Positions 9,136 to 18,407 of a DNA stretch of 53,495 nt are shown in pieces. The DNA is from Eubacteriales bacterium (lineage in GTDB: Bacteria; Bacillota; Clostridia; Oscillospirales; Oscillospiraceae): positions 1-53,495 of the forward strand of contig JAUMWJ010000009.1 in NCBI GenBank assembly GCA_030529655.1. The letters are read 5' to 3'. Under the pieces are notes generated by a model. It saw only the letters and a list, made by a program, of their open reading frames with translations, made no database searches and was not told the origin of the DNA. The number at the start of each line of letters is the position of its first letter. Positions within the stretch are counted from its first letter, which is position 1. A program made the position numbers and the translations under genes.

Positions 9136-10267
9136 CCTCGCTCTCCTCCTCTTCCGAATCAAACTCGGCATCACTCATCTCCTCATATTCCTCGGAGTAG
9201 GAGCTGTAATCGCCGAACATGCCGGAATACGCGCTCTTCTTCATAATGTGGAAACCGTCGGGATCGATCTTGACACCGATACGGGCACCCACGGGAGAGT
9301 GATCCGTGGTCTGGATCAGCCACTTGAAACCGCGGAAGTCCACTATAATGTCATACTGCATACCCTTAAAGGTCACATTGGTCACAGTACCTACCAGCTG
9401 GCCCTGTTCCACAGGCACGATGTCAATATCCTCGGGGCGGATGACCACATCCACCGGCTCATTCTCGGCAAAGCCACCGTCCACGCAGGGGAACTGCTTG
9501 CCGTACATCTTCACCACATTATCGCGCACCATTACGCCGTTCAAGATATTGCTCTCACCGATGAAGTCCGCCACAAAAGCGTTCTTCGGCTCGTTATAAA
9601 TATCCTCCGGTGTGCCGATCTGCTGAATACGGCCCTTATCCATGACCACCACGGTATCGGACATGGTCAGTGCCTCTTCCTGATCGTGAGTCACATATAT
9701 AAACGTAATGCCCATCTGCTGCTGAATACGCTTCAGTTCGTTCTGCATATCCTTACGCAGACGCAGATCCAATGCACCCAGAGGTTCGTCCAAAAGAAGC
9801 ACCTTGGGGCGGTTCACCAATGCTCTGGCAATGGCCACACGCTGCTGCTGGCCGCCGGAAAGCTGATCGATACGGCGCTGGCCGAAGCCCTTGAGAGATA
9901 CCACTTCCAGCATCTCGTTCACGCGCTCTTCGATCTCCTTCTCCGGCACCTTGGCAATACGCAGGCCAAAGGCAATATTTTCAAATACATCCAGGTGCGG
10001 GAACAACGCATATTTCTGGAACACGGTGTTGATCTGCCGCTTATGAGGCGGGACATCATTGATTCTTACGCCGTCAAAGGTCACATCACCCGATGTAGGC
10101 GTGGCAAAGCCGGCAATAATCCGCAGCGTTGTGGTCTTGCCGCAGCCGCTGGGTCCCAGCAGCGTAAGAAATTCGGAATCGTTGATATAAAGGTTAATAT
10201 TATCGAGAACCAGCTCATCGTCAAACGCCATGCAGAGATCCCGCAGGCGAATCAACTCTTTGGACAT
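9125..10267 (-). CDS. potA: Polyamine ABC transporter ATP-binding protein PotA
   Basis: ATPase driving spermidine/putrescine uptake. In 380 residues it has Walker [10 protein letters not shown] (38-46), signature LSGGQQQR (~136-143), Walker B LLLDEP (~156-163), an H-loop THDQEEA, and a C-terminal TOBE regulatory domain (about 275-350). The last ~25 residues form a strongly acidic tail rich in Glu, Asp and Ser, which is not usual for PotA. It is the first gene of the operon, with a promoter at 10365-10393. The acidic tail could bind polyamine cations and modulate activity; that is speculation. Confidence 0.95.
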   Translation of the reverse strand: MSKELIRLRDLCMAFDDELVLDNINLYINDSEFLTLLGPSGCGKTTTLRIIAGFATPTSGDVTFDGVRINDVPPHKRQINTVFQKYALFPHLDVFENIAFGLRIAKVPEKEIEERVNEMLEVVSLKGFGQRRIDQLSGGQQQRVAIARALVNRPKVLLLDEPLGALDLRLRKDMQNELKRIQQQMGITFIYVTHDQEEALTMSDTVVVMDKGRIQQIGTPEDIYNEPKNAFVADFIGESNILNGVMVRDNVVKMYGKQFPCVDGGFAENEPVDVVIRPEDIDIVPVEQGQLVGTVTNVTFKGMQYDIIVDFRGFKWLIQTTDHSPVGARIGVKIDPDGFHIMKKSAYSGMFGDYSSYSEEYEEMSDAEFDSEEEESEDEK

Positions 10268-10364
10268 TTATCCTCCCCCGTTCATCATAAAATGTGCCGC
10301 GTTTCGCTGTTAAAAGGGGCTTTTGTTCCCATAGCCGAATTTTTCGTTGAAATTTGACGGATAC

Positions 10365-10393
10365 AATATATATAAAAATCGGGAAAAAGTCAA
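10365..10393 (-). promoter_or_regulatory. Promoter of the pot operon
   Basis: On the minus strand TTGACT (10388-10393) and TATATT (10365-10370) are spaced by 17 bases, about 100 bases upstream of potA. Confidence 0.65.
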
Positions 10394-10412
10394 TGAATTT
10401 CCCCCTTTTTTT

Positions 10413-10450
10413 CAAAAAAATACGCAGGGCGCTCTGCAAACCCTGCGTAT
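10413..10450 (-). terminator. Intrinsic terminator of the pseudouridine synthase gene
   Basis: A ten-base stem (10420-10429 with 10441-10450) followed on the minus strand by seven T residues, directly after the stop codon of the 10458-11414 gene. Confidence 0.85.
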
Positions 10451-10457
10451 GACAATT

Positions 10458-11414
10458 TTAGGAAAAATATTTGTCACGGAAAGGCACATTCTCCACCTCA
10501 AAAGTTTTTCCCTTGAGGTAATTCAGAATGCCGGCATCCGTGGGGAAATCGAAGGTCAATTTATAGGAATAGAGCGCCTGTCGCGTTTCGCCGTACTTGC
10601 GGTTCTTCTCGCCGCTGCCGTATTTGCCGTCACCTAACAAAGGGCAGCCCAGATCGGCAAAGCTGGCGCGAATCTGGTGGGTGCGTCCGGTTTGCAGTTC
10701 CACCTCCAAAAGGCTCAGTTCGTCCCTCGTTTCCAAGGTGCGATAAAGCGTCAATGCCGTCTTGGCGCCGGACACGGGGCGGTGATAGACCGATACCTGC
10801 TTTTTCTTCTCATCCTTGAGTAAGAAACACTCGATCTTGCCTTTGGGCGGTTTGGGTGCGCCGAGAGTGATGCACAGATACCGCTTGTCGATCTCCCGGT
10901 CACGGATCTTTTCGTTGACAATCCGCAGCGTTTCCGCATTCTTGGCGGCAATTACCAAACCGCCGGTATTGCGGTCAATCCGGTTGCACAAAGCCGGTGT
11001 AAAAGCGTTCTCCCAACGGGGATTCCACTCACGCTTTTGATAGAGGTACGCCTGAATATGGTTGATAAGCGTGTTGACCTTCTCGCTTTCATCCGCATGC
11101 ACCACAAGCCCCGGCCGCTTATTGAGCAGCATGATATTCTCGTCCTCATAGACGATGTCGAGACTGGGCTTAAACAGTGTGAGGAACATATTTTCCTCGC
11201 AGGGCTTGTCAAAAAACTCGTCATTGATGTATAATTGCAGAACATCGCCCACCTGCAGCCGCTGATCACGCTGGGCGCGACCTCCGTTGACTTTGATACG
11301 CTTGATACGGATGTACTTTTGCAGCAGTGCCGGCGGCAGCAGCGGCAAGGACTTGGAAACAAAGCGGTCCAGCCGTTGACCGGCATCGTTTTTTCCTATC
11401 GTGATTTCTCGCAT
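10458..11414 (-). CDS. RluA-family 23S rRNA pseudouridine synthase
   Basis: Isomerises specific uridines in RNA to pseudouridine. The 318-residue protein has an N-terminal S4 RNA-binding domain (about residues 10-75) followed by the RluA catalytic domain. The catalytic aspartate lies in NRIDRNTGG near residue 146, and the conserved GRTHQIRA motif follows near 215. The S4 domain and length suggest RluC/RluD-like rRNA specificity, but target positions cannot be assigned. It is monocistronic, with a GAGGAG ribosome site and its own terminator. A second, shorter RluA-type enzyme is encoded at 33982-34860. Confidence 0.9.
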   Translation of the reverse strand: MREITIGKNDAGQRLDRFVSKSLPLLPPALLQKYIRIKRIKVNGGRAQRDQRLQVGDVLQLYINDEFFDKPCEENMFLTLFKPSLDIVYEDENIMLLNKRPGLVVHADESEKVNTLINHIQAYLYQKREWNPRWENAFTPALCNRIDRNTGGLVIAAKNAETLRIVNEKIRDREIDKRYLCITLGAPKPPKGKIECFLLKDEKKKQVSVYHRPVSGAKTALTLYRTLETRDELSLLEVELQTGRTHQIRASFADLGCPLLGDGKYGSGEKNRKYGETRQALYSYKLTFDFPTDAGILNYLKGKTFEVENVPFRDKYFS

Positions 11415-11491
11415 AGAGGCACTCCTCTCTTGATTCTGTGGTCTATTCTATCCTTTTTTTGAAAAAAGTCAAAATATTTGTAAGAAAATGT

Positions 11492-11520
11492 TTGACAAGC
11501 GTTTTCCTATCCTCTATAAT
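11492..11520 (+). promoter_or_regulatory. Perfect consensus sigma-A promoter for yceD-rpmF
   Basis: TTGACA (11492-11497) and TATAAT (11515-11520) with exactly 17 bases between them. This is the full vegetative consensus and fits strong expression of a ribosomal protein operon. Confidence 0.9.
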
Positions 11521-11547
11521 AGTAGCCGTGTCATTGCGAGGTGTACT

Positions 11548-12051
11548 ATGCGTTTGAATGTCAACAAGCTGCTTCATACTCCGGGTTCCTCTCAGGGTTT
11601 CCATTTTGAAATGGATCTGCGTGATATGGAATTCGGCGGTATGTATCCTGCGGAAAATCCGGTTGTTGTGGACGGCCGGGTGCATAATGAGGCAGGCATG
11701 CTTTTGCTGGATCTTCAGGCGGATACAACGCTCCACTGTGTATGTGACCGGTGTATGGAAGATTTCGATGAGCCGAAAACCGTTTCCTATTCGTGCGTTC
11801 TCGCCGAGGAAAAACAGTTTGAGGATAACGAAGACATCATCCTGCTGGAAAACGATGAGGTGGACTTGGAGGAAATCTCTCGCGTTGCGTTTATCCTTGA
11901 TATGGACACAAAGCATCTTTGCTCAGAGGACTGTAAGGGCCTTTGTTCAGGCTGCGGTGTGAATCTGAACCGCGAGGCTTGCCGGTGCAAGCGTCAGGTC
12001 GATCCCCGATTGGCTGCGCTGGCCAAGCTCTTGGAACAGAACGACGAGTAA
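11548..12051 (+). CDS. yceD: YceD/DUF177 family protein
   Basis: Conserved partner of rpmF in bacteria; the family is linked to 23S rRNA accumulation and ribosome assembly. The 167-residue protein has the expected cysteine pairs: a CVCDRC cluster near residue 68 and a C-terminal set (CSEDC, CSGCG, CRC at about 130-150) that probably binds zinc. The start at 11548 is used because GAGGTG precedes it and because a start at 11488 would lie inside the promoter. It is followed after 53 bases by rpmF, the classic yceD-rpmF pair. Confidence 0.9.
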   Translation: MRLNVNKLLHTPGSSQGFHFEMDLRDMEFGGMYPAENPVVVDGRVHNEAGMLLLDLQADTTLHCVCDRCMEDFDEPKTVSYSCVLAEEKQFEDNEDIILLENDEVDLEEISRVAFILDMDTKHLCSEDCKGLCSGCGVNLNREACRCKRQVDPRLAALAKLLEQNDE

Positions 12052-12104
12052 GATATCAAAAATCAATTACTGCACATCGCAGTTAAGACCAAGGAGGTGT
12101 CAAC

Positions 12105-12299
12105 ATGGCAGTACCTAAGGGAAAAGTATCCAAACAAAGACGCAATAAGAGACGCAGCTCCGTATGGAAGCTGAGTGCCCCCGCCCTGGTGGCTTGCCCC
12201 AAGTGCGGTGCAATGCATATGCCTCACAGAATGTGCCCCGAGTGCGGTACCTATAACGGCCGCGAGGTCAAGGCAGTCAAGTCTGTTGCCGGCAAGTAA
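12105..12299 (+). CDS. rpmF: Ribosomal protein L32 (zinc-binding form)
   Basis: Small protein of the 50S subunit, 64 residues. The N-terminus MAVPKGKVSKQRRNKR is diagnostic, and cysteines 31, 34, 44 and 47 form a zinc ribbon, so this is the zinc-requiring (C+) paralogue. AAGGAGGTG stands eight bases before the ATG. It is the second gene of the yceD operon and is followed by a strong terminator at 12318-12352. Confidence 0.97.
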   Translation: MAVPKGKVSKQRRNKRRSSVWKLSAPALVACPKCGAMHMPHRMCPECGTYNGREVKAVKSVAGK

Positions 12300-12317
12300 T
12301 TACTGTGTGTCCTTGTT

Positions 12318-12352
12318 AGGAGGGAAGAGTGATCTTCCCTCCTTACTTTTTT
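12318..12352 (+). terminator. Terminator after rpmF
   Basis: An 11-base perfect stem (12318-12328 with 12333-12343), a GTGA loop, and a run of six T residues ending at 12352. Confidence 0.92.
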
Positions 12353-12383
12353 GCACGAACCCCTTGTTTTTGCGCTTTTTTCA

Positions 12384-12412
12384 TTGCAAAGGCCGTCCGT
12401 TTCGATTATAAT
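12384..12412 (+). promoter_or_regulatory. Promoter of the DUF512-der-plsY operon
   Basis: TTGCAA (12384-12389) and TATAAT (12407-12412) with 17 bases between. Two further TATAAT hexamers follow at 12421 and 12431, so the exact start site is uncertain. Confidence 0.55.
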
Positions 12413-12472
12413 AAATTAGTTATAATGTGGTATAATATGAATTTGCATTTTAGATAATTGAGGAACGATGAA

Positions 12473-13777
12473 ATGAGTACTGTGATTACCAGCATTGATT
12501 GGCACTCTCCTGCCGAGCGTTCTCACATCCAAATTGGTGAAAAACTGTTGACTATCAACGGTCACGAGATCATCGATGTATTGGATTACCGCTTTTACGG
12601 ATATGATCCGATTGCCGAGCTGACGCTGCAGCAGCCGGACGGTAATGTGCGTGAAGTGCGGATCCGCAAAGAGGAAGGGCAGGATCTGGGTCTGAACTTT
12701 GATACCTATCTGATGGACGAAATGCGCTCCTGCGCCAACCACTGCATCTTCTGCTTCGTAGATCAGATGCCTCCGGGTATGCGTCAGACACTGTATTTCA
12801 AAGACGACGATGCCCGTCTGAGCTTCCTGTTGGGCAACTACATCACGCTCACCAATCTCACCGAGCGCGAGGCACAGCGCATCATTGATCTGCACATCTC
12901 CCCTATCAATGTATCCGTCCACACCACAGACCCCCAACTGCATTGCACCATGCTGGGCAATAAGAACGCCACCCGTTCCTTAGACTATATGCGTGCATTC
13001 GGTAAGGCCGGCATCGAAATGAACGGTCAGATCGTGATCTGTCCCGGCTGGAACGACGGCGATCAACTTCGCCGCACCCTGTCCGACTTGATGGACTACG
13101 GCTTCCATAGCTGCTCCTTGGTGCCGGTAGGTCTGACCAAATACCGCAAAGGGCTTGCCAAGCTCCATCCCGTAGACGGTAAAACAGCCGGTGAGATCAT
13201 AGACATTGCCGAGGAATATGGCAAAAAGTGTCTGGAAAAGTTCGGCACACGACTGTTTTTCTGCGCTGATGAGCTGTTTCTGCGCGCCGGTCGCCCTCTG
13301 CCCAACGAGGACTACTACGAGGGCTATCGGCAGTTGGAAAACGGCGTGGGTATGCTGCGCTCTTTGGAACAGGATTTCCTTGCCGCGCTGAAATTTGAAG
13401 AATTGCCCGAAAATCCCAAGTCGTTCACCATTGCCACCGGAAGGGCTGCCGAGGGATTCTTGCGAGAACTGGTGGAAAAGGCGCAGGAACGGTTCCCCGG
13501 TCTGAAAGGGCAGGTCATTGGCATTGACAACGACTTTTTCGGTCACACCATTGATGTATCCGGTCTTTTGACAGGACAGGATCTGTCCCGTCAACTGCGC
13601 GAGCATGAACTGGGCGATCGTGTACTGCTGCCGCTGCATATGCTGCGCCACGGCGAAACGGTATTCCTCGATGACTACACCGTGGAGCAATTACAAGAAG
13701 AAATTCACTGTTCTGTACAGATCGTTGGCATCGACGGAGGCGATCTGGCAGACGCACTGTTTGAAGTGGAGGTGTAA
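12473..13777 (+). CDS. DUF512 radical-SAM/PDZ-like FeS protein
   Basis: A member of the conserved DUF512 family, whose function has not been established. The 434-residue protein has an N-terminal PDZ-like domain (about residues 5-65; HSPAERSHIQIGEKLLTING) that is typical of peptide binding. Next comes a CxxxCxxC cluster (Cys 87, 91, 94; SCANHCIFCF) of the radical-SAM type, a TIM-barrel-like middle, and the DUF512 C-terminal domain. I use ATG 12473, which has GAGGAA upstream; a TTG at 12458 is in frame but less likely. Three bases separate it from der, a very common order in Clostridia, which hints at a role in translation or ribosome biology. Confidence 0.88.
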   Translation: MSTVITSIDWHSPAERSHIQIGEKLLTINGHEIIDVLDYRFYGYDPIAELTLQQPDGNVREVRIRKEEGQDLGLNFDTYLMDEMRSCANHCIFCFVDQMPPGMRQTLYFKDDDARLSFLLGNYITLTNLTEREAQRIIDLHISPINVSVHTTDPQLHCTMLGNKNATRSLDYMRAFGKAGIEMNGQIVICPGWNDGDQLRRTLSDLMDYGFHSCSLVPVGLTKYRKGLAKLHPVDGKTAGEIIDIAEEYGKKCLEKFGTRLFFCADELFLRAGRPLPNEDYYEGYRQLENGVGMLRSLEQDFLAALKFEELPENPKSFTIATGRAAEGFLRELVEKAQERFPGLKGQVIGIDNDFFGHTIDVSGLLTGQDLSRQLREHELGDRVLLPLHMLRHGETVFLDDYTVEQLQEEIHCSVQIVGIDGGDLADALFEVEV

Positions 13778-13780
13778 ACC

Positions 13781-15109
13781 ATGTCCAAACCCATTGTCGC
13801 TATTGTGGGTCGTCCCAATGTGGGTAAATCCATGCTGTTTAATAAACTGATCGGCAAGCGCCTTTCCATCGTAGAGGACACCCCCGGTGTCACCCGTGAC
13901 CGCATTTACGGCGAGGCAGATTGGTGTGGCCGTAAGTTTACGCTGGTGGATACCGGCGGTATTGAACCCAGCACTGACAATCAAATCCTCTCTTTTATGC
14001 GTGAGCAGGCACAGATCGCCATTGAAAACGCCACCGTGATCGTGCTGGTCACCGACATTAAGACCGGCATGACCGCCGCCGATCAGGAAGTGGCCAATAT
14101 GCTGCAGCGTTCTAAGAAGCCCATCGTGCTGGCGGTCAACAAGGTGGACTCTACCGGCAATATGGACCCGGAATTTTACGAATTCTACAACCTCGGTCTG
14201 GGTGATCCCATTGCCATCTCTGCCGTTCACGGTCACGGCACGGGCGACCTGCTGGATGCCTGCGTGCAGTACTTCCCGCCCGAGGACGAGGAGGAAGAGG
14301 ACGATGATGTGATTCAAGTCGCCATTATCGGAAAGCCCAATGTGGGCAAGTCCTCCCTGACCAACAAAATTCTCGGCGAACAGCGTGTGATCGTCAGCAA
14401 TGTGGCCGGCACCACCCGCGATGCTATCGACTCCTACTTTGAAAATGCACAGGGCAAATTCAACTTTATCGACACCGCCGGTATGCGTAAAAAATCCAAG
14501 GTGGACGACAACATCGAAAAGTACAGCGTCCTGCGCGCCACCATGGCGATTGAACGCAGTGATGTGTGCCTGATCATGATCGATGCACAGGAAGGCGTCA
14601 CCGAGCAGGACACCAAGGTGGCAGGTCTGGCACATGATGCCGGTAAAGCCTGTATCATCGTGGTGAACAAATGGGATTTGATCGAAAAGGACGACAAGAC
14701 CATGGATCGTATGCGCGAGGACATTCGTCGGGATCTGAGCTATATGACTTATGCCCCCATTCTGTTCATTTCCGCCATGACCGGTCAGCGCGTCAGCCGT
14801 CTGTTTGAGCTCATTAACTATGTGAACAATCAGGCATCTACCCGTATCACTACCGGTATGCTCAATAGTGTTCTGGCGGATGCTCAGACCCGCGTGCAGC
14901 CGCCTACGGACAAGGGACGCCGTCTGAAGATCTACTACATGACGCAGGTCGGCATCAAGCCGCCCCACTTCGTGGTGTTCTGCAACGACAAGAAGCTGTT
15001 CCACTTCTCCTATCGCCGATATCTGGAAAACCAGATCCGCAATGTGTTCGGTCTGGAGGGTACACCTATCATCATGACCATTCGCCAGAAGGGCGAGGAG
15101 GACAATTAA
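13781..15109 (+). CDS. der: Ribosome biogenesis GTPase Der (EngA)
   Basis: Essential double GTPase for 50S subunit assembly. The 442-residue protein has two tandem G domains and a C-terminal KH-like domain. P-loops are GRPNVGKS (10-17) and GKPNVGKS (~184-191), the G4 motifs NKVD (~125) and NKWD (~297). An acidic linker (EDEEEEDDD) separates the G domains. It lies between DUF512 and plsY with three-base gaps, so it is part of one operon. Confidence 0.97.
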   Translation: MSKPIVAIVGRPNVGKSMLFNKLIGKRLSIVEDTPGVTRDRIYGEADWCGRKFTLVDTGGIEPSTDNQILSFMREQAQIAIENATVIVLVTDIKTGMTAADQEVANMLQRSKKPIVLAVNKVDSTGNMDPEFYEFYNLGLGDPIAISAVHGHGTGDLLDACVQYFPPEDEEEEDDDVIQVAIIGKPNVGKSSLTNKILGEQRVIVSNVAGTTRDAIDSYFENAQGKFNFIDTAGMRKKSKVDDNIEKYSVLRATMAIERSDVCLIMIDAQEGVTEQDTKVAGLAHDAGKACIIVVNKWDLIEKDDKTMDRMREDIRRDLSYMTYAPILFISAMTGQRVSRLFELINYVNNQASTRITTGMLNSVLADAQTRVQPPTDKGRRLKIYYMTQVGIKPPHFVVFCNDKKLFHFSYRRYLENQIRNVFGLEGTPIIMTIRQKGEEDN

Positions 15110-15112
15110 CCT

Positions 15113-15763
15113 ATGTCCATCATTTTTACCACCGCACTGATCCTGCTGCTGTCGTACCTGTTGGGCTGTTTTAACGGTTCGGTGATGACTTCCCATTTTA
15201 TCATCCGTGACGATGTACGCAAGCACGGCAGCGGCAATGCAGGCCTGACCAATTTTTATCGCACTTATGGTGCCAAGTACGCTCTGGCTGTTATTTTCTG
15301 CGACATGATCAAGATGGTAGTAGCCGGTCTGATCGGCGGATACCTGTTTTTTCATCTGTATGGTGACTGGACACTGGGTCTGCTGTTGGCAGGGATCGGC
15401 TGCGAATTGGGGCATATGTTTCCCGTTTTCTTCGGTTTCAAAGGCGGTAAGGGCATTTTGTCCGGCGGCACACTGGTCATCATGCTGGACTGGCGCGTGG
15501 CTTTGATCGCCTGGGCGCTGTTCCTCCTGCTGTGGCTTGGTACCAAATACGTGTCCCTGGGCTCTATCTGCGGCACAGCTACCATGCCCATCACCACATA
15601 TCTGTTCCTCGGTCACAAATGGCTCTATTTTGCACTGGGGCTGGTGGTGGCGGGGTTGATCATCTACTGCCACCGGGAAAATATTGTGCGGCTTATGAAT
15701 CACAAGGAAAATAAGTTCTCCTGGCATATCGGGCCCCCTTCGGAGACACAGGAAAATTCATAA
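15113..15763 (+). CDS. plsY: Acyl-phosphate glycerol-3-phosphate acyltransferase
   Basis: Membrane enzyme transferring an acyl chain from acyl phosphate to glycerol-3-phosphate, the first step of phospholipid synthesis. The 216-residue protein has five or so membrane segments and the family motifs GSGNAGLTN (~41-49) and GFKGGKGI (~110), matching PlsY motifs 1 and 2. It is slightly longer than usual at the C-terminus. It starts three bases after der. Confidence 0.95.
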   Translation: MSIIFTTALILLLSYLLGCFNGSVMTSHFIIRDDVRKHGSGNAGLTNFYRTYGAKYALAVIFCDMIKMVVAGLIGGYLFFHLYGDWTLGLLLAGIGCELGHMFPVFFGFKGGKGILSGGTLVIMLDWRVALIAWALFLLLWLGTKYVSLGSICGTATMPITTYLFLGHKWLYFALGLVVAGLIIYCHRENIVRLMNHKENKFSWHIGPPSETQENS

Positions 15764-15880
15764 GTCATACTTATGTATTTCATAACATCCCATCATTTTA
15801 CAAATGCCAAGATATATGGTATTCTACCTTATATGACATAGCTCTGCGGAACATTATACTACGAAAGGGGCGAATGTTAC

Positions 15881-16801
15881 TTGAAACACAACCAAGTTCG
15901 TCAAATTGTCTTTCCGTTATTGGCTGCCCTGATTTGGGGCACCGCTTTCGTCGCACAGGATATTTGCTCGGATAAGATCGAGGCCATGACTTTCAATGCC
16001 ATCCGTTCTTATATCGCTGTGATCGTGCTGCTGCTTATCATCTTTATCTTTGATAGGCTGAAAAAAGATAAACCGCAAATGACAGCAGCGGAGAAAAAAC
16101 TCAGTCGCAAGCAAATGTGGATCGGCGGCATATGCTGCGGTACGGCATTGGCTGTTGCCTCTAACTTTCAGCAGGCCGGTATCGGTGCCGGTACCGACGC
16201 AGGCAAGGCCGGATTTATTACGGCTCTGTATATTGTGTTGGTTCCGGTGTTCGGGCTGTTCTTTAAAAAGAAGGTGTCGCTACCGGTGTGGATCAGCGTG
16301 GTTTTGGCGGTCATCGCTCTGTATCTGCTGTGCATCAACGGTGCGCTGACCATCTCCTCCGGCGATATGCTGTTGCTCCTGTGCGCTGCGTTCTTCGCGG
16401 TACATATTCTTGTCATCGATCATTTTACCCAGACGGTGGATGGCATGAAGCTCAGCTGCCTGCAGTTCCTGGTGGCCGGCATCTTGTCCACCATCGGTAT
16501 GTTTATCTTTGAGCATCCCGATTGGAACGCCATTCTTTCCTGCGCGCTGCCCATTTTGTATGTGGGTATCTTCTCCAGCGGCGTGGCCTATACCTTGCAG
16601 ATTCTGGCACAGAAGGACTCCAATCCCACCGTGGTCACGATCCTTTTGAGCATGGAATCCGTATTTGCGGTGATTTCCGGTGCCATTATTCTGCACCAGC
16701 AGATGACCGGACGGGAATACCTCGGCTGCGTGCTGATGCTGGTCGCCGTCCTGCTGGCGCAGATCCCCAACCCCTTTGAAAAGAAGAAAGTCATTGAATA
16801 A
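15881..16801 (+). CDS. EamA/DMT-family transporter
   Basis: A ten-helix drug/metabolite transporter-superfamily exporter, 306 residues, built of two EamA repeats (about residues 8-155 and 165-300). The opening segment PLLAALIWGTAFVAQ is typical of the family; the substrate cannot be deduced. The start codon appears to be TTG at 15881, with AAAGGGG about ten bases upstream; the ATG at 15874 is in another frame. The 117-base gap after plsY and the terminator at 16811-16846 suggest a unit of its own. Confidence 0.88.
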   Translation: MKHNQVRQIVFPLLAALIWGTAFVAQDICSDKIEAMTFNAIRSYIAVIVLLLIIFIFDRLKKDKPQMTAAEKKLSRKQMWIGGICCGTALAVASNFQQAGIGAGTDAGKAGFITALYIVLVPVFGLFFKKKVSLPVWISVVLAVIALYLLCINGALTISSGDMLLLLCAAFFAVHILVIDHFTQTVDGMKLSCLQFLVAGILSTIGMFIFEHPDWNAILSCALPILYVGIFSSGVAYTLQILAQKDSNPTVVTILLSMESVFAVISGAIILHQQMTGREYLGCVLMLVAVLLAQIPNPFEKKKVIE

Positions 16802-16810
16802 TCACAAAAA

Positions 16811-16846
16811 ATGACGCTATCTTTCGATAGCGTCATTTTTTTATTT
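16811..16846. terminator. Bidirectional terminator between the DMT transporter and thrC
   Basis: An 11-base perfect stem (16811-16821 with 16826-16836), TTTC loop, seven T residues on the plus side and a run of A (T on the minus strand) on the other. It serves the two convergent genes. Confidence 0.92.
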
Positions 16847-16857
16847 TGTCGTCTTAA

Positions 16858-18099
16858 TTACTCCACGGTCACACCGCGATCAGCAAAGCCCTTGACCATC
16901 AGATCCAGATCCGGCTCAATATGCAGAGGCTCACCAGCGGACTTAATGGCGTTGGCAACATCCTTCAGGCCGTTACCGGTTACCACGGAAACCACGGTAG
17001 CATCCTTCTCGATCAGACCCTCTTCGCAGGCCTTCTTCAGAGCAGCAGTACCGGTGACACCGGCAGGCTCGCCGAACACACCACAGGTCTTGCCCAACAG
17101 GCGCTGTGCAGCCAGGATCTCCTCGTCGGTCACGCACACGGCGATACCGTTGGACTCGCGGATAGCAGCCAGGGCCTTATCAGCGTTACGAGGCACGCCA
17201 ACGGAGATGGAGTCAGCGATGGTGTTCTCATCCATGGGATACCACTCAGCGTTGTCCTGGATAGCGCGGTTGATGGGATAGCAGCCATAGGACTGAGCAG
17301 AGATCAGACGGGGCAGCTTGTCAATGAAGCCGATAGCGTACAGATCCTTCAGGCCCTTCCAGACACCGGCGATGGTGCAGCCGTCACCGACAGAGATAGC
17401 CAGATAGTCGGGCATTTCCCAGTTGAGCTGCTCAGCGATTTCCAGAGCAACGGTCTTCTTACCTTCGGACAGATAGGGGTTGATAGCGGCGTTACGATTG
17501 TACCAGCCGTACTTATCAATGGCCTCGGCGGACATCTTGAAGGTTTCCTCGTAGTTACCCTTGACAGAGATCACGTTGGCACCGAAGATCATCAGCTGAG
17601 CGACCTTGCCCTTAGGAGCGCGATCGGGAACGAAGATGTAGGTCTTCAGGCCTGCAGCAGCAGCGTTGCCGGCCAGAGAGGAGGCAGCGTTACCGGTGGA
17701 GGAGCAGGCGATGGTCTTAGCACCGGCCTCAATAGCCTTGGCAACTGCCATGGCGCTGGCGCGATCCTTCAGAGATGCGGTGGGGTTCTGACCGTCGTCC
17801 TTGACCCACAACTTCTTGATGCCCAGCATTTCGGCCAGACGGGGTTCCTCATACAGAGGGCTCCAACCCACACGCAGGGGAGTGTCGGGAGTGGTCTCTT
17901 CCACGGGCAGCAGCTCGCGATAACGCCACATGGAACGATTGTCGCGCTTTGCCAGCTTTTCCTTGGTCAGCACGGTCTTGATATAGTCATAATCGTAAAC
18001 GATGTCCAGAATACCGCCGCACTCGCAGTTGGTCAGGTCGGGAGTGGCCTCGTAGGTCTTACCGCACTTGACACACTTACCGTATTTTACGTTTTTCAT
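16858..18099 (-). CDS. thrC: Threonine synthase
   Basis: Converts O-phosphohomoserine to threonine with PLP. The 413-residue protein starts with a zinc-ribbon-like segment (CVKCGKTYEA and CECGG) found in many threonine synthases. The Schiff-base lysine lies in TASLKDRAS near residue 111, STGNAA is near 137, and the phosphate-binding loop SVGDGC is near 238. It follows the small ribbon-helix-helix gene by 22 bases on the same strand, so the two are probably cotranscribed. No other threonine genes are nearby and no leader peptide was seen. Confidence 0.93.
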   Translation of the reverse strand: MKNVKYGKCVKCGKTYEATPDLTNCECGGILDIVYDYDYIKTVLTKEKLAKRDNRSMWRYRELLPVEETTPDTPLRVGWSPLYEEPRLAEMLGIKKLWVKDDGQNPTASLKDRASAMAVAKAIEAGAKTIACSSTGNAASSLAGNAAAAGLKTYIFVPDRAPKGKVAQLMIFGANVISVKGNYEETFKMSAEAIDKYGWYNRNAAINPYLSEGKKTVALEIAEQLNWEMPDYLAISVGDGCTIAGVWKGLKDLYAIGFIDKLPRLISAQSYGCYPINRAIQDNAEWYPMDENTIADSISVGVPRNADKALAAIRESNGIAVCVTDEEILAAQRLLGKTCGVFGEPAGVTGTAALKKACEEGLIEKDATVVSVVTGNGLKDVANAIKSAGEPLHIEPDLDLMVKGFADRGVTVE

Positions 18100-18121
18100 G
18101 GTTTTACCTCACAAAAATATT

Positions 18122-18298
18122 TTAATTCTCATCTTCTTGCAGATTTTCCAACGCAACACGCACAGCTTCCACTACAAAAGCGGAAAATGTGCACTCTTGT
18201 CCACGAATTGCCTCCTCCACCTGATCGATCAAATCATTGGGAAAGCGAATGCTTTTATTCGTGGATAACGGCGTTTTAGGAATCTTAAATTTCTTCAT
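18122..18298 (-). CDS. Small ribbon-helix-helix protein
   Basis: A 58-residue protein with a lysine-rich N-terminus and the CopG/Arc-like core KSIRFPNDLIDQVEEAIRG, followed by the helix TFSAFVVEAVRVALENL. The pattern of a short beta strand then two helices suggests DNA binding as a dimer. The start at 18298 has GAGGTG upstream; the in-frame ATG at 18349 lies in the promoter region. It is immediately upstream of thrC and divergent from a 64-codon gene. The repeats between them (18333-18389) are natural candidates for its operator. A toxin-antitoxin role is possible, since RHH proteins are often antitoxins, but no toxin was recognised. Confidence 0.72.
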   Translation of the reverse strand: MKKFKIPKTPLSTNKSIRFPNDLIDQVEEAIRGQECTFSAFVVEAVRVALENLQEDEN

Positions 18299-18332
18299 AA
18301 GCACCTCGCAATACATTTGTCTTACTAATGGT

Positions 18333-18389
18333 ATTGCATTTTCGCGCAAAATAATGCATTATAATATATATTATGAATTGTAATGCAAT
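18333..18389. promoter_or_regulatory. Near-symmetrical divergent promoter region with TGCATT repeats
   Basis: ATTGCATT (18333-18340) and its inverse AATGCAAT (18382-18389) flank a self-complementary AATGCATT (18353-18360) and a TATAAT-rich centre that can serve as -10 in both directions. The repeats fall where the -35 boxes would lie (spacers of 19-20 bases). This is typical of an operator bound by a dimeric regulator. Confidence 0.5.
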
Positions 18390-18407
18390 TATCGCAAAGA
18401 AGGTGTT

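Noticed and set aside
12458-12472. TTG start for the DUF512 gene
   Set aside because: The GAGGAA site fits ATG 12473 better and the family N-terminus agrees with it.
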